The notes beneath the pieces were generated by a model. The model was not told where the DNA came from. It ran no database searches and saw nothing but the letters and a program-made list of their open reading frames with translations. A stretch of DNA of 11,116 nt from Candidatus Rifleibacteriota bacterium (GTDB taxonomy: Bacteria; UBP17; UBA6191; JACPRK01), in assembly GCA_016213865.1 (NCBI GenBank), contig JACQZL010000151.1, forward strand, positions 1-11,116, in the 5' to 3' direction. Shown here piece by piece: positions 1 to 5,865 of this stretch. Both the position numbers and the translations under genes were made by a program. The first letter of the stretch is position 1, and every line of letters begins with the position of its first letter.

Positions 1-109
1 CGTCATGAAACTGTCCCTGCGCGGTCCCGGTGCTGCAACCCAGCAGCACCATTGCGAGCAAGGCGGGAATCCATGGACTATTCCGGACAGACTCTCGCAA
101 CCGCATCAT
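1..109 (-). CDS. Partial lipoprotein, N-terminal signal only (runs off left edge)
   Basis: Reading the minus strand from an ATG at 109 gives 36 codons that stay open to the window edge. The peptide begins MMRLRESVRNSPW, with Arg at residues 3, 5 and 9. A hydrophobic stretch follows at about residues 13-23, ending in a lipobox L-L-G-C with Cys at residue 25. This is the layout of a bacterial type II (lipoprotein) signal peptide, so the mature protein would be lipidated on Cys25 and anchored in a membrane. A GGGAGG Shine-Dalgarno lies about 5 nt before the first ATG; a second in-frame ATG follows directly at 106. The residues after the lipobox (STGTAQGQF) look like a flexible linker. The function cannot be told because the body of the gene is outside the window. 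It is oriented like the upstream phosphatase gene but lies 356 bp away, so it probably has its own promoter. Confidence 0.72.
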   Translation of the reverse strand, partial: MMRLRESVRNSPWIPALLAMVLLGCSTGTAQGQFHD

Positions 110-320
110 GAACCTCCCAGTCGAGCTCGAGGGAGCCAGAGTCCGGATGCCTCCGGGACGGCAACCGAGCGCTGGCAGCGGGCTCAGGGCCCCCCGTCGG
201 CCTGACCGCTACGCCCTGCACTCGGCGTCCACTTCTGGCGTGAAAGAAGGCAATCTTGTCGAACGTGAGCCTCGTGACCGTAGCACGAAAGCAAGGCCGG
301 TGCCAGGCTCTTGGTTTCCC

Positions 321-365
321 CGGGAGCGATGCTGACTCATGGGGAGATCAGGATCCGATCGTGCT
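321..365. repeat. Dispersed repeat head, copy A
   Basis: This 45-bp block matches 11003-11047 at 40 of 45 positions with no gaps, in the same orientation. A shorter partial match (19 of 22) lies at 4303-4324. The conserved core is GGGAGCGATGC followed by ACTCATGGGGAGATC. All copies are intergenic. The function is unknown. Confidence 0.75.
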
Positions 366-369
366 GAGC

Positions 370-393
370 CGGAGGCTCGTTTACGAGCCTCCG
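370..393 (-). terminator. Strong hairpin downstream of the PP2C gene, possible terminator
   Basis: A perfect inverted repeat, GGAGGCTCGT / ACGAGCCTCC, has arms at 371-380 and 383-392 and extends one more C-G pair to 370/393. It would fold into a very stable stem with a tiny loop. It lies about 73 nt beyond the phosphatase stop codon on the transcribed strand, where a terminator or mRNA 3'-end stabiliser is expected. No T-tract follows on the minus strand, so it is not a classical intrinsic terminator. It could equally be part of the adjacent repeat element. Confidence 0.4.
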
Positions 394-430
394 TGTCGAA
401 GCACGGCTCGCAGAGCCAGTCTTGCCGCCC

Positions 431-456
431 CCTTCGTGTCCTGGAGTCCTGGTGAT
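431..456. repeat. Dispersed repeat tail, copy A
   Basis: This 26-bp block starting CCTTCGTGTC matches 4430-4455 at 22 of 26 positions; all four differences are transitions. It ends within 10 bp of the phosphatase stop codon. At the other site the same block is one arm of an inverted repeat. Confidence 0.65.
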
Positions 457-465
457 GAGGGGGCT

Positions 466-1371
466 TCAGCCCTCGTGGACCTCGACGAACCCAAGGTCGG
501 CGATGCCGAGCTGGGCGGCCTCGTCCCAGGTCAGGACCTTGGACGGGTCCAACGCAACCTGATCCACCAGCGGCTCGGGGATGTCGGAGGCCTCGACCGC
601 CATCAGCTCGACGCTGACATTGTCGGCGCCGCCGGCCTGGTTGGCGCGCTCGATCAACTCGCGCGAGAGGTCGATGAGCTGGGGGACTTCCTTGGGATAG
701 CGAGCCAGCACGGCCTGGATGTCCCGGTCTTCGATCATGCCCGAGAGACCGTCGCTGCACAGCAGGTAGATGTCACCGGGGTGGAGCAGGCCGCAGAGAC
801 TGTCGACCTTGACGCGCTGGCGCGAGCCGATGGCCCGCGTGATGACGTTCTTGCGCGGGTGGTTGCGCGCCTCTTCGGCGGTGATGCGCCCCTCGCGCAT
901 CAGCTCGTTGACGAAGGAGTGGTCCTCGGTGATCTGTCGCAGCTCTCCGTCGCGGAAACGGTACGCGCGCGAATCACCGACGTGGCTGAAGTAGATGCGG
1001 CCCTGGCATGCGATCGACGCGATGACCGTGGCGCCCATGCCGTAGTAGCTCTGGTTCTCGCGGGCGGCGGTGTAGACGCGCTCATTGGCCCGCTCGACGG
1101 CGTGGTAGAGGATGCGACGCAGGTTCACGTAGTTCTGGTCGCGGTGCATGTGCGCTTCCAGCAGCGAGAGGTACACCTCGCGCACGACCGTGTCGATGGT
1201 CAGGGCGCTGGCGACCTCGCCGGCCGCCGCGCCGCCCATCCCGTCCGAAAGCACCGCAAGGTAGTACTGCTGGGCCTTGTCGGCCTCTCGGAACGAGAAG
1301 GAAGTGACGAGGATGCCGTCCTCGTTGTGATCGCGCTGGATGCCGACGTCCGTGCGGGATTCGAGCAGCAT
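466..1371 (-). CDS. PP2C-family Ser/Thr protein phosphatase with C-terminal extension
   Basis: This is a metal-dependent (Mn/Mg) phosphatase that removes phosphate from Ser/Thr of proteins in the cytoplasm, of the bacterial Stp1/PrpC type. The 301-aa product shows the PP2C motifs in order: TDVG and RDHNED near residues 7-18, SDGMGG at 42-47, the GATVIAS strand, VGDSRAYR at 131-138, NVITRAIGS, CSDGLSG at 205-211 and GGADNVS at 237-243. Predicted metal ligands D43, D207 and D240 are all present. The catalytic domain ends near residue 248, leaving about 50 extra residues (TWDEAAQLGIADLGF and around) that single-domain relatives of about 240-250 aa lack. The ATG lies just before the first motif and has no clear Shine-Dalgarno. 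It is the last gene of the probable VWA-FHA, FHA, PP2C operon, 73 nt after the FHA gene. Its natural substrates are probably proteins phosphorylated by a kinase encoded elsewhere. Confidence 0.95.
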   Translation of the reverse strand: MLLESRTDVGIQRDHNEDGILVTSFSFREADKAQQYYLAVLSDGMGGAAAGEVASALTIDTVVREVYLSLLEAHMHRDQNYVNLRRILYHAVERANERVYTAARENQSYYGMGATVIASIACQGRIYFSHVGDSRAYRFRDGELRQITEDHSFVNELMREGRITAEEARNHPRKNVITRAIGSRQRVKVDSLCGLLHPGDIYLLCSDGLSGMIEDRDIQAVLARYPKEVPQLIDLSRELIERANQAGGADNVSVELMAVEASDIPEPLVDQVALDPSKVLTWDEAAQLGIADLGFVEVHEG

Positions 1372-1444
1372 GTCGGATGGGCGGTTGCTGGCGTTGAAGG
1401 TGCTGTCGCGAAACCTGGCGGGACCGGTGAGCGGCCTCGCCCTC

Positions 1445-2104
1445 TCAGGGGTTCTTCGATGCCGGACTGAACCGGAACAGGGATTGCCCGATCTTGACCT
1501 CGTCCCCCGGCTGCAACCTCCAGGGCCGCCGCAGCTTCAGGAAGGTCCCGTTGACGCTGCCGGCATCCTCGACGAAGTACTCGCCCCCCTGGACGAAGAC
1601 GCGTGCATGCGCGTTGGAGACGTAGCCATCCGTGTCGAGACAGACGTCGTTGTCCTTGGCCCGGCCCAGTCGCATGCCCGACGAGCTGAGCCAGTACACC
1701 TTGTCCTTCTCGCGTCCGGCCAGGACGACCAGGTGGGCACCTTCGCCGGGGCGCAGGGTCGAGTCGAGGTCGCTCGGGGTCGTGGCGGCGGCTTCCTCGG
1801 ACCCCGGCGGCGCCAACCGTCCTCCGCACCAACCGCAGAAGAAGTCCGCGACGGCCACGGCGGCGCTGCACGACGGACAGGTGGGAGTCACGGCCCCGGC
1901 CTGAGGCTGCGGAGCGGGCATCTTGTGGCCGCAGTGCGTACAGAAGGGGCTGAGGGTGGTGACCTTCCACTGGCAGGACGGACAGTCACGCTGCCCCGGT
2001 GCCATACCCGAGCCGGCCACGGCCGCGTCGAGGCTGGTGCCGCACCGCTCGCAGAAGCGGCTCTCGTCATCGTTCTCCAAGGTGCAGGTGGCGCAGATCC
2101 TCAT
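1445..2104 (-). CDS. Triple zinc-ribbon protein with C-terminal FHA domain
   Basis: This 219-aa soluble protein has three consecutive CxxC...CxxC zinc ribbons (Cys 4/7/18/21, 41/44/55/58 and 76/79/90/93). A Ser/Thr/Pro-rich linker and one FHA domain at about residues 124-213 follow. The FHA domain keeps the phosphothreonine-binding landmarks: G137-R138 (RLGRAKDND), S153 and H156 (VSNAHAR), and N175-G176 (SVNGTF). It should therefore bind pThr-containing partners, and the ribbons may bind protein or nucleic acid. I chose the ATG at 2104 because the first Cys pair follows at once and AGGAG lies about 11 nt upstream; an in-frame ATG at 2155 would add 17 unrelated residues. It lies between the VWA-FHA gene (69-nt gap) and the PP2C gene (73-nt gap), which suggests a shared phospho-signalling role. 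The partner is unknown. Confidence 0.9.
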   Translation of the reverse strand: MRICATCTLENDDESRFCERCGTSLDAAVAGSGMAPGQRDCPSCQWKVTTLSPFCTHCGHKMPAPQPQAGAVTPTCPSCSAAVAVADFFCGWCGGRLAPPGSEEAAATTPSDLDSTLRPGEGAHLVVLAGREKDKVYWLSSSGMRLGRAKDNDVCLDTDGYVSNAHARVFVQGGEYFVEDAGSVNGTFLKLRRPWRLQPGDEVKIGQSLFRFSPASKNP

Positions 2105-2173
2105 GGGTGATTCCGCTCCTTCATGAGTTCTATCGGCATCCCGGCGTGCCGGCAAGGGGCTCGAGTTGGCATG

Positions 2174-4246
2174 TCAGGCGGGCTCGCTCTCCCCGGCCAG
2201 CTTCTCGCCGCACTGCGTGCAGTAGCGTGCGCGGGGTCGGTTGACGTGGCTGCAGATCGGACAGGTGACGAGGGGTTCGGTGGTCTGGCTCGCTCCGTCG
2301 CCGGGAACCGGCACCGCGGGCGGTTGGACTGGAGCGGGAACCTCGGGCGGAACGGCCGGGGCCGCCTCGACGGGCCCGGACGCGGGAGCCTCCGCCGGCG
2401 GGGCGGGCACCTCCGGAGCGGAGGTCTCTGAGGAGGGTGCCCCGGGAACCGCGAGCTGCGGCAGTGGAGCCGGGTCCGGTTGCGGCCCTGGCGCGGGGCC
2501 AACCGGAGCGGGAACCGGCGGGGCCGGCGGCGCTGCCATGGCCAGCGGCTCGGGCTCGGTCAGGACTTCGATCTCGGCATACTCCTCGCCGGGGGGCAGC
2601 AGACTCAGCGAGAAGCGGATGCGCCCGAACCGCAGGCGGGCGCCCTCGACGACCGGCGCCTCGGAGGCGACGCGCGAGGCGCCCAGGTAGGTGCCGTTGC
2701 GGCTGCCCAGGTCGGCAATCGACCAGCCCTCCGCGGAATGCACGAACTCGGCATGGCGGCGACTGACCGAGGGATCTTCCAGCACGATGCCGTTGTCCGG
2801 TTCACGGCCGACGCGCATGCGCTCGCCGTCGATGTGGAACGTCGGGCCCCCGTCCTCCGACACCAGCCAGAAGGGGTCCTTGATCCGCGCCGCCTGGAGC
2901 GAGCCCAGGCCCGGCAGGTCGAGATGAAAGTCCCGCTCCGCCTCGTACCGGAAGAAGAGGAAGCGGGCCATCCCGGCGCGGATGAGGTCGCCACTGATCA
3001 GGTCCCGGCTCTCGACCGCCATGCGGTTGACGGTGGTCGAGCCCGACGGATCGAAGCGGTGGAAGCTGACGGTACCTCCGCGGCGCTCGACGGCAAAGCG
3101 CCTCCCCGAGGAACTGTGCAAGTCACCGGGCACCTGCAGATGACAGCCCGGGTCGCTTCCGCAGATGAGGATCTCGGACGTCAGAGGAATCGCCAGGCCG
3201 TTCTTCGGCCCACCGAGGATGACGAGCCGGGGTGCCCGCAGCCAACGGCCCAGGACGAGCCCGATCGAGAAGACCATGGCGGCCACGAGCGCACTGGCCA
3301 GACCCGGCACCGTCGCGGCCCCGGCGCGAGGCAACCTGGCCGGCACCCAGAGCACGTACTGGGAAGCCAGCCAATCCGAGATCGACGACAGGGAGCGGAC
3401 CAGCGCGCCGGCGTCGGGCGCGTGGAAAGCCCGGCCGCCGGAATCGCGGGCCAGCGTCTCGACCGCGGTCCGGTCGGAGGGTTCGCCCACGGTGACCCCG
3501 AAGACGGGGAGGCAGGCGCTGCGCACGCGCATCGTGGCATCCGCGAGACGAGTCTTGCTGGCGGTGTCGTTGCCGTTGGTCACGAGCACCAGGGCCTTGC
3601 GGCAATCGCGGTCGAAGGCCCGATCGGCGGCGAACACGACGGCGTCGAAGAGCGCGGTCTCGCCCGAGGACGAGAGACGTTCCAGCGCCCGATCGAACCG
3701 CAGGAAGTCGGAGGTGAGGGTCTCCTCCACGCGCGGCAGGTTGTTGAACGAGACGAGCGCGACCTTTTCCGGGGCGAGCACGCGCAGCCACCCCACGAGC
3801 CCCTTCGCAGACGCCGTGAGCCGCCTGCCGACGGCCATCGAGCTGCCCGTGTCGACGGCCACGAAGAGGGCGAGCGGCGTCGAGGACGCGGCGCTGAGGG
3901 AGAACTCCGTGACCGGGCCGACCTCGTCGGTGAAGACCTCCAGGTCGCGCACGTCCAGACTGCGCACCGGCGCCCCCTCGGAGGTCGAGACGGTGAAGAA
4001 GAGGTGGAACCCGTCCGTGCCGGCCGGCAGGGTCTGCTGGACCGTGACGTCGCCGCGGGTCGAGCGGAGCAGGAACGACGTGGCGCTGGCCGGCGCGAGC
4101 ATGGCCTGACGCGCGATCCACCATGCCAGCGGACAGCACACGGCCAGGGCGGCCAGGGTGCCCGCGAGGCACAGCCGCAACATCATGCGAGTCCGCGACT
4201 GGAGCCGGCACAGTTGCTCGCTGACCCGGGCGTCGATGGCAGACAT
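2174..4246 (-). CDS. Membrane VWA protein with two FHA domains and a zinc ribbon
   Basis: The 690-aa product has a short basic N-terminus, TM helix 1 (about 23-45), a VWA domain (about 124-305) and TM helix 2 (about 314-334). A degenerate FHA-like domain (about 340-440), a canonical FHA (about 468-555; RVGREPDN, SVSRRHAE, SRNGTY), a Pro/Ala-rich linker (571-660) and a C-terminal zinc ribbon (C662, C665, C676, C679) follow. Basic residues before TM1 and after TM2 predict a periplasmic VWA and cytoplasmic FHA and ribbon parts. The VWA resembles the exported 'VWFA-related' group common in Acidobacteria. Its metal site is altered: VDTGSS (D132, G134, S136) replaces DxSxS and TNG replaces TDG, while T207 is kept. 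I chose the ATG at 4246, although its Shine-Dalgarno is weak, because earlier ATGs (4330, 4363) lie in repeat DNA. The ATGs at 4186 and 4183 are less likely alternatives. It is the first gene of the operon. Ligand and partners are unknown. Confidence 0.87.
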   Translation of the reverse strand: MSAIDARVSEQLCRLQSRTRMMLRLCLAGTLAALAVCCPLAWWIARQAMLAPASATSFLLRSTRGDVTVQQTLPAGTDGFHLFFTVSTSEGAPVRSLDVRDLEVFTDEVGPVTEFSLSAASSTPLALFVAVDTGSSMAVGRRLTASAKGLVGWLRVLAPEKVALVSFNNLPRVEETLTSDFLRFDRALERLSSSGETALFDAVVFAADRAFDRDCRKALVLVTNGNDTASKTRLADATMRVRSACLPVFGVTVGEPSDRTAVETLARDSGGRAFHAPDAGALVRSLSSISDWLASQYVLWVPARLPRAGAATVPGLASALVAAMVFSIGLVLGRWLRAPRLVILGGPKNGLAIPLTSEILICGSDPGCHLQVPGDLHSSSGRRFAVERRGGTVSFHRFDPSGSTTVNRMAVESRDLISGDLIRAGMARFLFFRYEAERDFHLDLPGLGSLQAARIKDPFWLVSEDGGPTFHIDGERMRVGREPDNGIVLEDPSVSRRHAEFVHSAEGWSIADLGSRNGTYLGASRVASEAPVVEGARLRFGRIRFSLSLLPPGEEYAEIEVLTEPEPLAMAAPPAPPVPAPVGPAPGPQPDPAPLPQLAVPGAPSSETSAPEVPAPPAEAPASGPVEAAPAVPPEVPAPVQPPAVPVPGDGASQTTEPLVTCPICSHVNRPRARYCTQCGEKLAGESEPA

Positions 4247-4302
4247 CGTCGCCGGCAGCGTACCATGGCGCGGGTATCGCTCGCACGAACGAGGCAAAGC
4301 CG

Positions 4303-4324
4303 GGGAGCGATGCAGACAGATGGG
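4303..4324. repeat. Dispersed repeat head, copy B (partial)
   Basis: This block matches 322-343 at 19 of 22 positions, beginning with the identical 11-bp core GGGAGCGATGC. Similarity fades after ATGGG. It lies in the same order relative to the tail block as copy A. Confidence 0.5.
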
Positions 4325-4360
4325 AAACCGCATCACTGCGAAGGCACGAGGAGACCCACC

Positions 4361-4455
4361 CACGAAGGCACGAAGGACCCGAAGAGCGGCACAAAGGGCC
4401 TCATTCGATCAGGCTTTTTCTCGTGCAGTCCTTCGTGTCTTGGGGTCTTGGTGGT
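4361..4455. repeat. Intergenic inverted repeat of the CACGAAGG / CCTTCGTG type
   Basis: The left arm carries two CACGAAGG-like units (4361-4378). The right arm (4428-4455) carries GTCCTTCGTG, exactly complementary to CACGAAGGAC at 4369-4378, and continues into a tail shared with 431-456. The loop is about 49 nt. From general knowledge, repeats of this type are common in intergenic DNA of many environmental bacteria and are often mistranslated as short 'THEGTKD' peptides; that peptide is encoded here on the plus strand. Confidence 0.7.
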
Positions 4456-4502
4456 TCCTCTTCCCCAGGATCCGTCGTCGCACCCGAATCGACCCCGGGT
4501 TG

Positions 4503-4531
4503 TTGACCACGCCGGCCGGGGACAGTACCCT
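4503..4531 (+). promoter_or_regulatory. Probable sigma70 promoter of hpf
   Basis: A TTGACC box at 4503-4508 (5 of 6 to TTGACA) is followed after exactly 17 bp by TACCCT at 4526-4531 (3 to 4 of 6 to TATAAT). Transcription would begin near 4538, about 30 nt before the hpf start codon. The weak -10 keeps confidence moderate. Confidence 0.45.
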
Positions 4532-4567
4532 TTACCTAGACGCCACTGTGGCGCGAAGGAGACACGA

Positions 4568-4927
4568 ATGCGCGTGGAAGTCCATGGCAAGAACTTCGAC
4601 ATTTCCGAAGCTCTGCGGGTACACGTGACGAAGCGGCTCGAGTACGCTCTGAACCGCTTCGACACCCGGATCAAGGTGGTCCGGGTCCGCCTGGAGGACA
4701 TCAACGGTCCTCGGGGCGGCGTCGACAAGCAGTGCCGGATCGAAGTCACCGGAGTTCGAAACCTAACCAGCATCGTCGAGCAGAACGACCACGACCTGTA
4801 CTTGGCCATCGACAAGGCCGCCGACCGCATCGGCCAGACCGTCGCCCGAGCGGTGGACAAGATCCGTGACGCCGAAGTCTCGGCTCGCGAAGCTTACTCC
4901 GGCGAACCGTTCGACAACGTACAGTAG
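4568..4927 (+). CDS. hpf: Ribosome hibernation promoting factor, short form (HPF/RaiA family)
   Basis: The 119-aa product is a short S30AE-family protein. Such proteins bind the decoding channel of the 30S subunit in slow-growing or starved cells and hold ribosomes inactive, usually as 70S monomers or 100S dimers. Family features are the opening beta strand with ISEALRVHVTKRL, the basic helix around residues 20-30, the strand KVVRVRLEDINGPRGG, and DLYLAIDKAADRIGQTVARAV at about 76-96. The C-terminal dimerisation domain of long HPFs (about 180-190 aa) is absent. The start is well set: AAGGAG at 4556-4561 with a 6-nt spacer. It is a single-gene unit, divergent from the VWA operon and convergent with lpxA. 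It is not next to rpoN or ptsN, a common location elsewhere. Growth-phase control is likely from family knowledge but no specific operator is visible. Confidence 0.93.
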   Translation: MRVEVHGKNFDISEALRVHVTKRLEYALNRFDTRIKVVRVRLEDINGPRGGVDKQCRIEVTGVRNLTSIVEQNDHDLYLAIDKAADRIGQTVARAVDKIRDAEVSAREAYSGEPFDNVQ

Positions 4928-4947
4928 CTTCCACTCCAATCGCGAAC

Positions 4948-4978
4948 CGGGGAGGGCCTCGAGGAAGGGCCTTCCCCG
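4948..4978 (+). terminator. Hairpin terminator between convergent hpf and lpxA
   Basis: Arms GGGGAGGGCC (4949-4958) and GGCCTTCCCC (4968-4977) pair over 10 bp with one G-T wobble, plus one outer C-G pair, around a 9-nt loop. It begins 21 nt after the hpf stop. GTTCTCATTCTC follows, a weak T-rich tract. It may also help end transcripts arriving from lpxA, whose stop is at 5028 on the other strand. Confidence 0.6.
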
Positions 4979-5027
4979 TTCTCATTCTCGGGGCCCGAGC
5001 ACCTGCGCGCGCGGGTCGCGCGTCGTT

Positions 5028-5828
5028 TCAGCCTTCGCCGTGCTCCCCGTTGTTGCGCGCGATGCCCCGCGTCGACCGCTCGAGAAAGGCCAGGAAGGTC
5101 TGGATCTCGGGGGTCATCTCGATCTCGCTGCGAATGACCTCGACCGCCTGACTGACGTTGTAGTCCGACCGAAAGATCAGGTTGTAGGCCTTGCGCAGCA
5201 TGCGCCGCGATTCGGGCGAGACCTGCCGGCGGTCCAGACCCACGGTGTTGAGGCCGTAGACGCGCAGGGGACTGCCCTCGACCTTGACGAACGGGGGCAC
5301 GTCCTTGACGACCTTGGACCAGCCGCCCACGAAGCTCATCGTGCCGATCTTGACGAACTGATGGACGCCGACGTAGCCCCCCAGCCCGGCGTAGTCGTCC
5401 AGTTCGCAGTGCCCCGCCAGCGTCGAGACGTTGCTGATGGTGATGTGGTTGCCCAGGATGCAGTCGTGAGCGACGTGACAGTAGGCGAGGATGGCGTTGT
5501 CGTTGCCCAGGCGGGTCGTCGCCTCGGGCGTGGTGGCCCGGTTGATGGTGACGTACTCGCGGATGGTGTTGTGGTCGCCGATACTGACGTAGCTGCGCTC
5601 GCCGTTGAACTTGCGGTCCTGGCTCTCGCTGCCGATGACTGCGCCGGTGAAGATCTTGTTGTTCCGGCCCAGGGTCGTCCATTGGTCGATCAGGACGTTG
5701 GGGCCGATCTGGGTGCCGTCCCCGATGACGACGTGATCCCCGATGACTGCATAGGGGCCGATCACGACGTCGTTGCCCAGTTCGGACTGGGGCGAGACGA
5801 CGGCGGTCGGGTGGATCTTGCAGGCCAT
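5028..5828 (-). CDS. lpxA: UDP-N-acetylglucosamine acyltransferase LpxA
   Basis: LpxA catalyses the first step of lipid A synthesis in the cytoplasm, moving a 3-hydroxyacyl chain from ACP to the 3-OH of UDP-GlcNAc. The 266-aa product (family about 260) is a left-handed beta-helix of hexapeptide repeats from HPTAVV through about residue 190. A helical C-terminus containing LRKAYNLIFRS and FLERSTRG follows. The catalytic histidine is in CHVAHDCILGNH: H121 aligns with E. coli H125 and H118 with H122. G169 in SFVGGW aligns with E. coli G173, the 'ruler' position that permits a C14 chain, so a long hydroxyacyl donor is predicted. I chose the ATG at 5828 because GGAAGGAAG lies just upstream and the helix starts at once; a longer frame to 5951 overlaps the fabZ end. 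It is the last gene of the cluster, 37 nt after lpxC/fabZ. No lpxB follows. Confidence 0.96.
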   Translation of the reverse strand: MACKIHPTAVVSPQSELGNDVVIGPYAVIGDHVVIGDGTQIGPNVLIDQWTTLGRNNKIFTGAVIGSESQDRKFNGERSYVSIGDHNTIREYVTINRATTPEATTRLGNDNAILAYCHVAHDCILGNHITISNVSTLAGHCELDDYAGLGGYVGVHQFVKIGTMSFVGGWSKVVKDVPPFVKVEGSPLRVYGLNTVGLDRRQVSPESRRMLRKAYNLIFRSDYNVSQAVEVIRSEIEMTPEIQTFLAFLERSTRGIARNNGEHGEG

Positions 5829-5865
5829 CGATCTTCCTTCCAGGCGCCGGGGGCCGGCACCGATC

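Larger units (their letters stand above)
110..465. other. Intergenic region with repeat blocks and hairpin
   Basis: These 356 bp separate the phosphatase stop codon from the lipoprotein start, both on the minus strand. No convincing gene is seen; reading frames across it are out-of-frame extensions of neighbours. The right half (about 321-456) holds a repeat head, a perfect hairpin and a repeat tail, listed separately. The left half (110-320) should contain the lipoprotein promoter, but I could not find a credible -35/-10 pair there. Confidence 0.6.
4247..4567. other. Divergent intergenic region between VWA-FHA gene and hpf
   Basis: These 321 bp contain no believable gene. Frames that cross it, in both directions, translate a repeat. 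It holds a repeat head at 4303-4324, an inverted repeat at about 4361-4455 and a probable hpf promoter at 4503-4531. A promoter for the minus-strand VWA operon must also lie here, but I could not identify it. Confidence 0.6.

Noticed and set aside
110..465. CRISPR array or tRNA in the repeat-bearing intergenic DNA
   Set aside because: The repeats are not regularly spaced, copies are kilobases apart, and no cloverleaf is seen.
256..1470. 404-codon plus-strand frame
   Set aside because: It is antisense to the PP2C gene, rich in Val/Asp/Gly/Arg as expected of a shadow frame, with no motif.
4247..4363. Upstream in-frame ATGs for the VWA-FHA protein (4330 and 4363)
   Set aside because: The added residues translate repeat DNA and lie outside the membrane-protein fold.
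4333..4460. Small hypothetical proteins across the CACGAAGG repeat
   Set aside because: Both strands give repeat-derived peptides of the THEGTKD type; there is no ribosome site or conserved fold.
2480..4567. Very long plus-strand frame leading into hpf (815 codons in total)
   Set aside because: It is antisense to the VWA-FHA gene, lacks any recognisable domain before the hpf start, and reads through repeat DNA. hpf has its own Shine-Dalgarno at 4556-4561.
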